Positions 9,061-18,019 are shown, numbered from the stretch's first letter. The stretch: DNA of 64,000 nt from Gracilimonas tropica DSM 19535 (GCF_000375425.1 NZ_AQXG01000002.1:62001-126000); one strand, 5' to 3'. Notes: generated from the letters alone by a model not told the origin. Translations and numbers: made by a program.

Positions 9061-9165
9061 GCCAGCGATTGAGGGTGCTTCGTTAAGCGGAGCTGAGATG
9101 AAACCTCCAAAACTTGAACCGGACAATCCCGGCGAAAGGAAATCGTTGGCTTTTTTTATTTTTGA
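9061..9165 (+). promoter_or_regulatory. TPP riboswitch (THI element), orphan, P1 followed by a U-tract
   Basis: All core parts of the thiamin pyrophosphate aptamer can be drawn. P1: 9061-9070 pairs with 9141-9150 (ten pairs, one G-U). P2: GAGG 9071-9074 with CCTC 9104-9107. P3: GCTTCG 9077-9082 with CGGAGC 9088-9093, then the conserved CTGAGA 9093-9098 that binds the pyrimidine ring. P4: CTT 9113-9115 with AAG 9136-9138. J4/5 is GAAC (usual GAUC), P5 is CGG/CCG with loop ACAATC, and J5/4 is GCG (9132-9134). P1 runs straight into seven T (9151-9157), then ATTTTT, so ligand-stabilised P1 could itself act as the terminator stem. No thiamin gene follows: the next coding sequence downstream is the PEBP gene on the opposite strand. 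Confidence 0.88.
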
Positions 9166-9260
9166 TCTGGGTTTTCAGGGGTGCAATTTTATTTGGAGAT
9201 TACAGATTACATTTGAAGCCAATTACGCAGTTTAAGCCTTATAACTACGTAATTCGCCTC

Positions 9261-9722
9261 TTACCTCCGCCTATAAGTTCCCATTAACTCAGCTTTTTCA
9301 AGAACATGTCCCTCCATGGCATCAAGCAGCTGTTGTTTGGTGAGGCCCGGCTTGGCTTTCAGCATCTTATCAAGGGCGTACAATTTCATGAAATATCGGT
9401 GCGTACCACTTGGCGGACAAGGTCCTCCGTACCCGTATTTCTTGAAATCGTTTAATCCATGCAGAGCCCCTGTTTTCAGGATGGCAGTAGTTGCAATATG
9501 TTCGCCCAAAACTCTTTTTTCAACCGGTATATCATACATCACCCAATGAACCCACGTTTTTGATGGGGCATCCGGATCATCAAAGATAAGAGCAAAAGAT
9601 CTGGTTTTCTCAGGAACCCCACTCCATTGCAGCGGCGGAGATATATTCTCTCCATCGCAGGTATACTTCCCGGGAATTTCTTCTCCTTGTTTAAATGCTG
9701 AACTTTCCAATGTTAAAGCCAT
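9261..9722 (-). CDS. PEBP family protein (YbhB/YbcL type)
   Basis: The 153-residue product belongs to the phosphatidylethanolamine-binding/RKIP-like family. It shows the ligand-pocket motifs DPDAPSKTWVHWVMYDIP and GPCPPSGTHRYFMKLYAL. The bacterial members are small cytosolic or periplasmic proteins of unclear function, possibly binding anionic ligands. I chose the ATG at 9722 because AAGGA lies six bases upstream; a TTG four codons earlier is less likely. No signal peptide is present. The gene is convergent to the TPP riboswitch element, so read-through past that element would produce RNA antisense to this gene. Confidence 0.92.
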   Translation of the reverse strand: MALTLESSAFKQGEEIPGKYTCDGENISPPLQWSGVPEKTRSFALIFDDPDAPSKTWVHWVMYDIPVEKRVLGEHIATTAILKTGALHGLNDFKKYGYGGPCPPSGTHRYFMKLYALDKMLKAKPGLTKQQLLDAMEGHVLEKAELMGTYRRR

Positions 9723-10273
9723 GATTTCCTTCAATCTTTTGGGAGATGAATTTATAAATAAGTTATTGCTTAGTTTTCAAATTCAATCATTATTAATTTT
9801 TTTGTCGGTTCGAGTTAAAATTACTCCTTTGGAGTCACCTTTAGCTACTAATTTTGCCCCTTATTGAAGCAACAATATTCAGTACGTGACAGGCGAAGGT
9901 TCCTTTTTCCACTAAACAATGTTTATTCCTTCTCGCTCAGAGATTAATTCTTATTTTCTCAGCGGTATGATTTCTTTCTTAACGCTTCATTCCACCATCT
10001 TCTTTCCGCTATTTTTTTCTAAGGCCGACAGGCAGGAATAACGCCTCACCTGCTGACAACTTACCTGAACTAAGATTAGCAACTTTAGGATTTTTAATTG
10101 CAAGCATTACCCGACGCTATCCCGTACAATTTTTACCTACAAATAAGATGTTTTATAAACACGCTCACAAACAGTAATGCTTTTCCTTTCCGGCTAATTT
10201 GAAGTTGTCCTACATCAAAAGAATAGCTCAATGCTTTAGTTATCTGCTAACTAAGCTTAGATATGAGTCTGCC
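9723..10273. other. 551-bp intergenic region, no supported gene
   Basis: This AT-rich stretch separates the divergent PEBP gene and the next plus-strand gene and should hold both promoters. Only short frames exist (for example 40 codons from about 9918). I see no repeat, RNA gene or clear promoter motif in it. Confidence 0.3.
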
Positions 10274-10783
10274 ATGAAAACCAATGAACTGCCATTTTAT
10301 GATGCTTATGATAATCTCACCGGATGTTGTCCCCGGTTCAAGCCTCAGGGCTGGGATCATCAAAATCTGCATTTTGAAGACAAACCTTTTGTTAAAGCCA
10401 CTACCCGCAGCTTTTTTCATATGCCCCTTAATATGGGGAGCGTGTTTTCCAAAACCTTTAAAGCCATCGAAGATGCCGGAGCTGCAGATATGGATCATTT
10501 CGTGGTTTTAAGTAAAGATGTCTCTCCCTGGAAAAGCGAACACTATTTCGCCGTCACCAAAGAAGTACCTGGTGAAGATATGTCGTACCTAAGCGGTGAT
10601 TTTGAGACTCGTGTATTTGAAGGACCATATAAAGAAGCCGGGAAATGGTATCATCAGCTGCGGGGTGAAGTTCGCAAAGAAGGAAAGCAGCCGGAGGATA
10701 TCTACTTCTTCTACACCACCTGCCCCAACTGCGCTAAATTTTACGGCAAAAATTATGTAGTAGGTTTTGCAGGCGTATCCTGA
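10274..10783 (+). CDS. Uncharacterised protein with CCPRF and TTCPxCAKxYGKNY motifs
   Basis: This belongs to a family of small soluble proteins that I recall from bacteria and methanogens, often labelled hydrolase without evidence. It carries an N-terminal vicinal Cys motif (TGCCPRFKPQGWD) and a C-terminal motif TTCPNCAKFYGKNYVVGFAGV with a CxxC pair. Between them lies a mixed alpha/beta domain with SxKWN-like (here SPWKSEHYFAV) and GPYKEAGKWYHQL segments. The paired Cys motifs could bind a metal or act in redox chemistry; this is inference. I chose the ATG at 10274 (169 residues) since the homologous part starts just after it, though the frame is open to 10199. No operon partner. Confidence 0.72.
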   Translation: MKTNELPFYDAYDNLTGCCPRFKPQGWDHQNLHFEDKPFVKATTRSFFHMPLNMGSVFSKTFKAIEDAGAADMDHFVVLSKDVSPWKSEHYFAVTKEVPGEDMSYLSGDFETRVFEGPYKEAGKWYHQLRGEVRKEGKQPEDIYFFYTTCPNCAKFYGKNYVVGFAGVS

Positions 10784-10837
10784 ACCTTCAGGAATTCCTT
10801 CATCATGTAATTCCAACTATCCTTTATAAGGTCGCGA

Positions 10838-13144
10838 CTACTCGATCGCTTTCACCCAAATGGGGGCTCCCTCTTCCCATTTGTTGTGAGTCACCCGAAC
10901 TCGCTTTTGATCTTTCAGGCGAAGAGCAACGATCTCACCGTACATTTGTGGAGAAAAAATAAAGCTCTGTGAAATGGGCTGTTCATCGTTGATACCATAG
11001 GCTTCACTAGTATACATGATCCACTCCCCATCTGGAGAGAAATAAGGATGCCCGGTTTGGCCTTGATTATAAGTCAGCTGCTCCGGTACAGACCACCCAT
11101 CACCGGTACGCTCAATAATGTACAGATCCATGGTTTTTATGCCTTGTCCCACATCCTTTCCATTCTGATCGCTTACGTAAATGATCGTATTCCCATCCGG
11201 TGAGATGACCGGAAAATTATCGCGGGCCGGATTGTTTGTGAGGTTGATCAGCGACCCGCTCTCTTCTACAAATATATCTTGATCGCCATCCCGGTTGCTC
11301 CTGAAAACAAAAGTTTTATTGGATAAGGAAAGATCTCCAAACCCACTATTATGATCCGAATCGGTACGCCTGATCTGTTCGTTTGAGTCCAGATCATATT
11401 GCCAAACGGTGGCTTTCGTGCCTTCCCCTCCCCTGAATGGCCCGGTTGTGATCAACAGGCCGGAGCCGTCCTTCATAAATTTCATATCAATGACGGTACT
11501 AAAAGCCGGATGCACTCCGTAATTCCGGTCGAGGACATCCAGGGTTTCTGTTTCCAGTGTTTTATAATTGACGCGTACCAACTCGGGTTGAGTTTGCACC
11601 ATATTCGTGGAAAAGAATGCCAGATAGAATGCCAATCCCCCCAAAAGAGCGAAACTTACGGTAAGATATTTGTAGAGTGCTGATCGCGCCGGGGCGGAAG
11701 TTTTAAGCCGGTTGCTTTTTTTGTTGAACGTAATCCCTATCAAAGCAAATATAACCATAAAGGCTGCCATTATGGGAAGCATCAAGTCAAAAGATTCAAA
11801 ATTGATCAGGAAAAAGTTAAAAAATATGGCTGAGATCACTATAAACGCGAATAAAACACCTAATCCTGCCAATATAAACTTCGATACTTTTTCCTCTTTT
11901 CGATTACGGAATCCCAGATAAAATCCTCTAAAAACCATAAAAATCAAAAGAACAACCAAAAGCAGAAAGGGCCATATAAAAGGTGTAGCATACTCCTGGA
12001 AAAACTGAAGGGGATCTCCCTGGTTCATAGAATCAAAGATCAGGAAAGGACCATTGGGATCCGGTGGAGCAGCAAACGCACGTCGTATTGCCGTCAATTC
12101 CACATTCAGAGAATCCCCGTTCCACACATTCGGAAAGCCGGCACCGATCAGGCCTCCTGCAAATCCTCCCCGATTGCTGGGGATTTCCTTTGCCGTTACC
12201 GCACCATGAGCTACCCAAAGACCGCTGGGACTTCTATGCAGATTAAACAGGTCAAGCTCCCCTTTATACAGTGTATCCAAACGGCCGGAATTGATATCGA
12301 GAACGAGGTTATATACCCGATCATCCCGACGATTAAGAGTCGTATAACTCAACCGGTCATCAGAGATCAATACCGGAGAAATACCAAGATGGGTCGTATC
12401 TGACAATAACTGTTGGGAGGAACCGTCGGAATTCATCTTGAAAACTGAAGCCTGGTTTCCATGGCGAAGGCTGTAGAAATAGATCTCCTCTCCTGTTTTT
12501 GACCAAACGGGACTTCCATCCCACTCATCCTCCTCGGTCAAACGCTTGAGTTCATTCGTTTGCAGATTCAGGGTGTAGATATCACCAATCCGATCCATGG
12601 CAAAGGGGAAGGCCCTGTGGGGACGAATAGCATGTCCCCGATCGCTCGAAAAGGCTACATGCTTTCCATCCGGTGAAAAATTGGGTCTGAAATCTCCTCC
12701 CGGATGTTCTGTGATATTCTTTGCCCGGGATATATCCAGGGTTGTTTCAGGCAGAAAATCGATCAGGTAGATCTCCGCATTTCCTTCATGAGATCCAACA
12801 AAAGCCAGTTTGGAGCCGTCAGGAGAAAATGCGGCCTGATCCTGAAAAGATGGGGAGTTGATCAGCTTTCGGGCGGGCTCACTTCCATCCAGAGGCTTCA
12901 CGTACAGCTGAGGGACTCCGCTTCGCTCGGAGGTGAACACCACCCATTTTTCATCCGGGGAGATCACCGCATCGTAATCGAGGGCGGGATGATCCGTGAT
13001 AGGTTTGAAGGTCTTGCCGTCATCTTCGGAGAGATACACCTCCCAGGTCTCCGGCGAAAATGAACTAAAAAAAACGCGTTCCTGTGCCGAAACCTGGCAA
13101 CTGAACACAAATAGAAAAAATGAAAAAAAGAAGAAGCTCTTCAT
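10838..13144 (-). CDS. Membrane protein with two TolB-like PD40 beta-propeller regions
   Basis: The 768-residue protein starts with a signal sequence (hydrophobic, ending near VSAQE). Residues about 25-330 contain repeated PD40/TolB-type blades (SPDEKWVVFTSER, SPDGSKLAFVG, SPDGKHVAFSSDR). Four hydrophobic segments lie at about 383-408, 421-446, 450-472 and 491-515, and a second propeller region follows (about 530-765, with SPDGNTIIYVSDQNG and SPDGEWIMYTSEAYG). With a cleaved signal and four helices, both propellers should face the periplasm. The function is unknown; PD40 repeats usually bind proteins or peptides. It is transcribed away from the neighbouring hydrolase-fold gene, and the palindromic operator at 13228 lies between them. 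Confidence 0.85.
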   Translation of the reverse strand: MKSFFFFSFFLFVFSCQVSAQERVFFSSFSPETWEVYLSEDDGKTFKPITDHPALDYDAVISPDEKWVVFTSERSGVPQLYVKPLDGSEPARKLINSPSFQDQAAFSPDGSKLAFVGSHEGNAEIYLIDFLPETTLDISRAKNITEHPGGDFRPNFSPDGKHVAFSSDRGHAIRPHRAFPFAMDRIGDIYTLNLQTNELKRLTEEDEWDGSPVWSKTGEEIYFYSLRHGNQASVFKMNSDGSSQQLLSDTTHLGISPVLISDDRLSYTTLNRRDDRVYNLVLDINSGRLDTLYKGELDLFNLHRSPSGLWVAHGAVTAKEIPSNRGGFAGGLIGAGFPNVWNGDSLNVELTAIRRAFAAPPDPNGPFLIFDSMNQGDPLQFFQEYATPFIWPFLLLVVLLIFMVFRGFYLGFRNRKEEKVSKFILAGLGVLFAFIVISAIFFNFFLINFESFDLMLPIMAAFMVIFALIGITFNKKSNRLKTSAPARSALYKYLTVSFALLGGLAFYLAFFSTNMVQTQPELVRVNYKTLETETLDVLDRNYGVHPAFSTVIDMKFMKDGSGLLITTGPFRGGEGTKATVWQYDLDSNEQIRRTDSDHNSGFGDLSLSNKTFVFRSNRDGDQDIFVEESGSLINLTNNPARDNFPVISPDGNTIIYVSDQNGKDVGQGIKTMDLYIIERTGDGWSVPEQLTYNQGQTGHPYFSPDGEWIMYTSEAYGINDEQPISQSFIFSPQMYGEIVALRLKDQKRVRVTHNKWEEGAPIWVKAIE

Positions 13145-13227
13145 AGGTGCAGTTTTACTTTTGATGATATCGAATGTACCACCGAAACTTATTTAGCTGT
13201 TGAATTACCTCTAAAAACAACGAGATG

Positions 13228-13249
13228 CAATCCCTGAATTCAGGGATTG
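13228..13249. promoter_or_regulatory. Palindromic operator candidate, copy 1 (perfect)
   Basis: A perfect 22-bp palindrome with core AATCCCTGAATTCAGGGATT. It lies 42 bp before the likely ATG (13291) of an exported hydrolase-fold gene. A TTTTT run follows it, so a hairpin terminator is an alternative reading, but the same core recurs without T-runs in front of other genes of this cluster. Confidence 0.7.
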
Positions 13250-13290
13250 TTTTTATGAGCAGCAAAGCCCAGTTTAATTCAAAAAGCCAA

Positions 13291-14337
13291 ATGAGACTTA
13301 CAGTATTTTTATTGCTCTTATCTTCTTTCGGAAACCTATTGTTTGCACAAGAGCAATTGAAGCAAGAGAGCCCTTCTTCCGATCATTTCATTAATGTTGA
13401 AGGTATTCGTGTACATTATCTGGATTTTGGAGGTACAGGATTACCTGTGATTTTGGTCCATTCGGAAGCTTGGGATGCTTCTACCTATCAAGATTTTGGG
13501 CCTATGTTAACCGATCAAAATCGGGTATTTGCTATCACCCGTCCGGGTTATGGTCGCTCTGGTCCGGGTCAATTTGATGTACCGAGTCAAGGAGATTACC
13601 TCATTGGATTTACCAATGCCCTGGGACTGGATAGAGCGGTATTCATAGGGAATGCATCCGTGAGTTCCGAGCTAACCTACCTGGCCGAAAACTATCCGGA
13701 TCGGGTTGCGGGGATTGTTTATCTCTCCGGTTTTTCAGTGCCCTGGATGGATATGTATTCCAAAGATCCTAACCGGGCATTCGAAATGTTTCTACAGGCA
13801 AGTCCGGGTAATAATGACAAGAAGATTATTACTCAGGCAAGAAGTAAGTATCGGCCTTTATTCTTAGAGAAGGATTCCTTATCCATCGATGTCCCTGCAT
13901 TGGCTATTGTATCAAAATCCGGAAGAATTGGAAATGAGAAAGGGGTTGGGGCACTTGTGTTGGTTGGTTCCCCACTAATGGAGGATGTCAGAGGAGCCAT
14001 GCCGGATTCCCCAGTTCGTAAATACCTAGATCAATTGGCCTCAGATCCGGCTTTTCGGGATACAGAAATTCGAAAGATACAGGATTCCACCGCCCGGGAA
14101 TATTTTGCCCGTTTAGCAGTGGATAAAAACCTGCAAAAAGAGGTCTTCGATTTTCATATCAACCGGGTTTACCCGGCTACCATTGAAGCTCAGGATGAAT
14201 TAAAAAAAGCATACGGTAAAAACCTGAAATTAGTCCGGCTCGACGTGCCTCAAATAATTGGTTATGAGTACCGGGATAATCCTGAATTAATCGTTGAACC
14301 TATTAAGGGGTTTTTATTGCAGCTAAGTGGAGAATGA
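13291..14337 (+). CDS. Exported alpha/beta-hydrolase-fold protein lacking the catalytic serine
   Basis: The fold is that of an alpha/beta hydrolase: VHYLDFGGTGLPVILVH near the N-terminus, DQNRVFAITRPGYGRS, and AENYPDRVAGIVYLSG after the nucleophile elbow. In the elbow the usual G-x-S-x-G reads G-N-A-S-V, placing Ala122 where the Ser nucleophile belongs. The C-terminal GHxPxxE-type segment with the catalytic His reads IIGYEYRDNPELIVEP without His. So it looks like a pseudoenzyme. I chose the ATG at 13291 (348 residues): it gives a clean signal peptide ending near LFAQE and leaves the operator outside the gene. A paralogue with a different altered elbow lies at 17027-18019. Confidence 0.82.
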   Translation: MRLTVFLLLLSSFGNLLFAQEQLKQESPSSDHFINVEGIRVHYLDFGGTGLPVILVHSEAWDASTYQDFGPMLTDQNRVFAITRPGYGRSGPGQFDVPSQGDYLIGFTNALGLDRAVFIGNASVSSELTYLAENYPDRVAGIVYLSGFSVPWMDMYSKDPNRAFEMFLQASPGNNDKKIITQARSKYRPLFLEKDSLSIDVPALAIVSKSGRIGNEKGVGALVLVGSPLMEDVRGAMPDSPVRKYLDQLASDPAFRDTEIRKIQDSTAREYFARLAVDKNLQKEVFDFHINRVYPATIEAQDELKKAYGKNLKLVRLDVPQIIGYEYRDNPELIVEPIKGFLLQLSGE

Positions 14338-14474
14338 CCACATTAAAAATCAGATTGAAGCAAGGGGTATGTCTTGTGTTTCAGCTTGCCAAAGTTGCTT
14401 ATCAATTTAGATAACATACTTATCCATCAAAGGGAGCTCATTATATAAAAAACTTCGACCTGCATGGTAATTTG

Positions 14475-14490
14475 TCCCTGAATTCAGGGA
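14475..14490. promoter_or_regulatory. Palindromic operator candidate, copy 2
   Basis: TCCCTGAATTCAGGGA is a perfect 16-bp palindrome 65 bp before the amidohydrolase ATG. The promoter-proximal half continues as CAGGGATTG, as in copies 1 and 3. Confidence 0.7.
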
Positions 14491-14555
14491 TTGAACGCAA
14501 ACCAAAAATCCATCATTATTTTATCGCTTAGAAAATTCCAAACATTCCCCCCATT

Positions 14556-15521
14556 ATGAAGAAATTTTTGATCCTTGTAGCAGCATACTTTCTCCTCTAT
14601 AACAGTTCCTTTGCCCAGGATTCCCTGCAAAACTTCCTCAAAGGACAGCCCGTGATCGACATGCATTTTCATATCACCAAAGGGTATGAGGAAAATGATC
14701 GATACCGCGACCTGCATCCGGATATTGACCGAGCTAAACTGGAATGGATGGTGAAGAATTTCACCGAGAACAATGTGGTACTGGCATTGGGCGGCGGGAA
14801 TCTAACATATGCCAGCCTGTATGCGGAAGCCGCTGATCGCTTTTGGGCCGGACTCATCTTCCCCTGTAACCAACTTGTAGAGCAGGATAAACCGTGTGAA
14901 AATGAATTTTACAGTGAAGAAGAGCTGCGGGAAATCTACGGCAAGGGCAATTTGAAGATTCTGGGTGAATCCATGTTCAACTACTATGGCATCCCTCCCA
15001 CCGACGAACGACTGGCTCCCTACTGGAAGATCGCGGCCGAGTTTGACCTTCCTGTGGGCATTCATGCAGAACTCGGTCCTCCAATGGAACGGGTCAATAA
15101 AGAGGAATATCCCAATTACAATCCCGCCTACGCCAACCCCGAATTACTGAAACCCATTCTGGAGCAATACCCGGATCTCAAGATCTACCTGATGCATTAT
15201 GGAGGCGAGTACTCCGATGAGGCCATTGAGCTGATGAAAGCCTATCCGCAGATCTATACTGAAATTTCGGCGGTAAGCCTGTTTATGCCGAAAGCGGTAT
15301 GGGAGCCTAATTTGAGAAAGCTCTATGAAGCCGGCCTGGGTGATCGTCTGATGTTCGGGTCCGATTATTTCGGGATGGTAGAGCAACACCTGCAGGTGAT
15401 CCTGGATATCGAATGGCTGACGGATCAGCAAAAGCGAGATATTTTCTACAATAACGCTGCCCGGTTTTTGGGATTGACAAAAGCTGAAATTGAGCATCAT
15501 CATCAAATGGTTAAAAACTAA
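14556..15521 (+). CDS. Exported amidohydrolase (amidohydrolase_2 family)
   Basis: A metal-dependent hydrolase or decarboxylase of the amidohydrolase superfamily, 321 residues, TIM barrel. Metal ligands are visible in the usual order: VIDMHFH (His37, His39), GIHAE (His about 170), LMHYGG (His about 214) and FGSDYF (Asp about 269). The N-terminus (MKKFLILVAAYFLLYNSSFA) is a signal peptide, so it acts outside the cytoplasm, which is less usual for this group. The next gene, a serine hydrolase, starts ten bases after the stop, suggesting an operon. The operator palindrome at 14475 lies upstream. The substrate is unknown. Confidence 0.88.
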   Translation: MKKFLILVAAYFLLYNSSFAQDSLQNFLKGQPVIDMHFHITKGYEENDRYRDLHPDIDRAKLEWMVKNFTENNVVLALGGGNLTYASLYAEAADRFWAGLIFPCNQLVEQDKPCENEFYSEEELREIYGKGNLKILGESMFNYYGIPPTDERLAPYWKIAAEFDLPVGIHAELGPPMERVNKEEYPNYNPAYANPELLKPILEQYPDLKIYLMHYGGEYSDEAIELMKAYPQIYTEISAVSLFMPKAVWEPNLRKLYEAGLGDRLMFGSDYFGMVEQHLQVILDIEWLTDQQKRDIFYNNAARFLGLTKAEIEHHHQMVKN

Positions 15522-15531
15522 AGTTCGGCCA

Positions 15532-17025
15532 ATGAAAGCTTCAAGTTTACTTATCACTCTCTGGATTCTATTTCAATTCTGTATTCCGGAGTCCTTTGCA
15601 CAGACCAAAAGCGATTCCTTTGAATCAGTGATCCAATCCGCCATGCAAAAAAGGCACGTGCCCGGATCGGTAACGGCCGTCTACTATCAGGACAGCCTGG
15701 TGTTCAGCAAAGCGTTGGGAATAAAGAATATCAATGAACAAACTCCGGTTGACCGGCACACCGTGTTCAATTTAGGATCTGCAACCAAACCCCTGATCGG
15801 AATAGCTATGGGGATCCTGGTGGAACAGGGCAAGCTGAACTGGGAGGACCGTGTTAAAGATCACTATCCCGATTTCAGGTTATCCGATCCCTATGTCACC
15901 AACGAGGCTCGCATCAAGGATCTGTTTACGCACAACCTGGGGTATGCCTCTGAAGATCTGCTTTGGCTTCTCGACAGCACCTCCACCAAAGAACTACTGA
16001 ACCGGTATTCAATGGCCGAGAAGATCCACCCGCTCCGGGCAACTTTTGAATACAACAACCTGATGTATGTGATCGCCGGGGAAGTGATCGGGGCCGTTTC
16101 AGGGCAACACTGGACTGATTTTATACAGACCAATCTCTTTGATCCCCTGAAAATGGACCATACTTTTGCCCGTGCAGTTGATGTGATACCTTACGGAAAT
16201 TATGCCACTCCCTATTTGTATGAGGATAACCAATGGATCTCCCATCCGATCAACCTGGCCGATCAGATGGGAGCTGCAGGGAATATATGGTCGTGCCAGG
16301 CCGATATGGAGCATTTACTCGAGTTTTTGGTGAATGAAGGCCGCTTCCGAAAAAAGCAGATCATCTCTCCTGAAACCTTCCGATACCTGACCCGAACTCA
16401 TGTGGTGGAAAGCCTTCCGGAATTTGATGATCTCTACACCTTCGTTCAGCCAAATTTCCGAACCTATGGCATGGGATGGTTTCTGCACGATTACCGGGGT
16501 GAAAAAGTGGTTTTCCATCCGGGAAGTATGGATGGAATGAATGCTCAGTTCGGTGTGGTGCCTTCCAAAAAGTTAGCCTTTTTCACACTAACCAATCGCG
16601 ATTGGGCGGGGATCTGGCGCGCCACCTTTTACAAGGCCATCGATCTTTGGGCCTATGATGACAACAGCCGGAATTTCCTTAAGGCTGTAAAAGATCCCTT
16701 TGCAGAAATGGTTCGTGACTGGGAAGAGCATAAAACTGCTTTAAAGGATCCGGATAAACTTCCAGATATCACATCAAAAGACCTGGAAGGCGTCTATAAA
16801 CATCCCATGTACGGATCTGCTGAAGTGATCTCAGAAAATTCACAGCTGAAAGTCATCTTTAACCACCGACTTACCTTCCACTTGGTACATTGGTATGGGA
16901 ATTCCTACCTCGGGAAACCGCAAGGCAGATATTATGACCTGGAGGATTTCTTTGAATTTGAGATCAGGGATGGGAATCAAAAGCAATTCGAAGTTTTTGG
17001 GGAGATCTTTTTGGAGCAGGAATAG
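15532..17025 (+). CDS. Serine hydrolase, class C beta-lactamase/PBP4-like
   Basis: This exported 497-residue enzyme has the three motifs of the serine beta-lactamase/DD-peptidase fold: SATK (Ser83, Lys86), Y-N-N (Tyr174), and a third motif FHPGS (His about 329) replacing KTG as in class C-like esterases. An additional C-terminal beta domain of about 100 residues (EGVYKHPMYGSAEV onward) follows. The N-terminal signal peptide ends near SFAQT. I chose the ATG at 15532 rather than an upstream start inside the amidohydrolase gene. It is probably cotranscribed with the amidohydrolase. It ends one base before the convergent gene. Esterase, peptidase or amidase activity is possible. Confidence 0.88.
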   Translation: MKASSLLITLWILFQFCIPESFAQTKSDSFESVIQSAMQKRHVPGSVTAVYYQDSLVFSKALGIKNINEQTPVDRHTVFNLGSATKPLIGIAMGILVEQGKLNWEDRVKDHYPDFRLSDPYVTNEARIKDLFTHNLGYASEDLLWLLDSTSTKELLNRYSMAEKIHPLRATFEYNNLMYVIAGEVIGAVSGQHWTDFIQTNLFDPLKMDHTFARAVDVIPYGNYATPYLYEDNQWISHPINLADQMGAAGNIWSCQADMEHLLEFLVNEGRFRKKQIISPETFRYLTRTHVVESLPEFDDLYTFVQPNFRTYGMGWFLHDYRGEKVVFHPGSMDGMNAQFGVVPSKKLAFFTLTNRDWAGIWRATFYKAIDLWAYDDNSRNFLKAVKDPFAEMVRDWEEHKTALKDPDKLPDITSKDLEGVYKHPMYGSAEVISENSQLKVIFNHRLTFHLVHWYGNSYLGKPQGRYYDLEDFFEFEIRDGNQKQFEVFGEIFLEQE

Positions 17026-17026
17026 C

Positions 17027-18019
17027 TCACTCTTTCAGTTCCTCGATAGATCGCAAGAACTCCCGCAGAGGCTGTTCGATCATATCCGGAGCCCGCATGT
17101 AGTGATAATACCCGTAATCCTCCTCGCCGCTCAGTTCAACGATTGTGACTTCACTAAACGTCTGATAAAACTCCCGGGCAGTTTGTTCCCAAAACTCCTG
17201 AATGGTTGTCTCATAGAATGCTTTGACCTGCTGCTGCAGAACGGAGTCCCGGGCAAGGCGTTGAATATATTCCCTGGAAAGGGAATCCGGGAAATCTTCG
17301 GGGTTTTCGACGGACCATTGAGCCATTTCCAGCATCCCCCGGTAGTCTCTTTCCCATAATGGATCATTTTGATCATGACGCAACATCAGGATAGGCACGG
17401 ATATACTTTTCTCCCCTTTGATATACTCCGGTTCAAAAACTAAATCGGGCAATTCGTCCACTATGGTTTGATTCCATCGTTCTGTCATTTCCAGGATCTG
17501 TGTTTCATCCTTTGCCATGATCTCCTCCAGGTGCAGGGAATAGGGATCCGGCGGGAAGCCGGTCATCATCACTACTGCGGCTACCCGGTCGGGATATCGT
17601 TCAGCTAAATAGACCGGCACATGGAAATACCGATCTATAAAAACCGCTCGCCGGATATTCAGGTGGTTCAGCAGCTCAATGGCCACTTCGGTTTTCAGGT
17701 CAAAATTGGAAAAAGCCAGGTTTGGCGAACCATCAGACTTTCCTGAACCGGGCAACGTGATCGCGAACACTTGAAATTGATCCGTAAACCTGGGGGCAAA
17801 ATCCTCAAAGGTAAAAGCGGTACGGTCGTTTGAAGGAATAAAAACTACCGGCATACCGGTCCCGCCGAAATCGAGGTAATGTACCTTGCCCGTTTCGAAA
17901 TCGAAGTACCCTTCGGTGTATGCTGAGGTATCCGCACCCTGAGAAAAGCCGTATGGGCTCGAAGATATCAGGATCAGTAAAAATACAAGCCGGGGCAGGA
18001 ATGAAAATCGCTCACTCAT
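17027..18019 (-). CDS. Exported alpha/beta-hydrolase-fold protein with altered nucleophile elbow
   Basis: A paralogue of the protein at 13291: it shares KVHYLDFGGTGMPVVFIPS, FAITLPGSGKSDG and AERYPDRVAAVVMMTG. The nucleophile elbow, normally G-H-S-x-G, reads D-R-Y-F-H (Tyr about 130), with no Ser, and a gap follows. The C-terminal His position reads Tyr (YYHYMRAPDMIEQPLREFL). The catalytic triad is therefore not evident. Start: the ATG at 18019 gives a signal peptide (MSERFSFLPRLVFLLILISS) and overlaps the stop of the upstream esterase gene by eight bases, so the two genes are translationally coupled. The protein (330 residues) is probably periplasmic and may bind rather than cleave a ligand. 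Confidence 0.82.
   Translation of the reverse strand: MSERFSFLPRLVFLLILISSSPYGFSQGADTSAYTEGYFDFETGKVHYLDFGGTGMPVVFIPSNDRTAFTFEDFAPRFTDQFQVFAITLPGSGKSDGSPNLAFSNFDLKTEVAIELLNHLNIRRAVFIDRYFHVPVYLAERYPDRVAAVVMMTGFPPDPYSLHLEEIMAKDETQILEMTERWNQTIVDELPDLVFEPEYIKGEKSISVPILMLRHDQNDPLWERDYRGMLEMAQWSVENPEDFPDSLSREYIQRLARDSVLQQQVKAFYETTIQEFWEQTAREFYQTFSEVTIVELSGEEDYGYYHYMRAPDMIEQPLREFLRSIEELKE

Noticed and set aside
9017..9235. 72-codon frame over the TPP aptamer as a gene
   Set aside because: The stretch is fully explained by the riboswitch structure and the frame has no family match or ribosome binding site.
13228..13254. The palindrome with following TTTTT as a rho-independent terminator of the PD40 or upstream gene
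   Set aside because: No plus-strand gene ends there, and the same core recurs at promoter positions without T-runs.
16895..17359. 154-codon plus-strand frame across the convergent gene ends
   Set aside because: It overlaps two well-supported genes on either strand and resembles no family.
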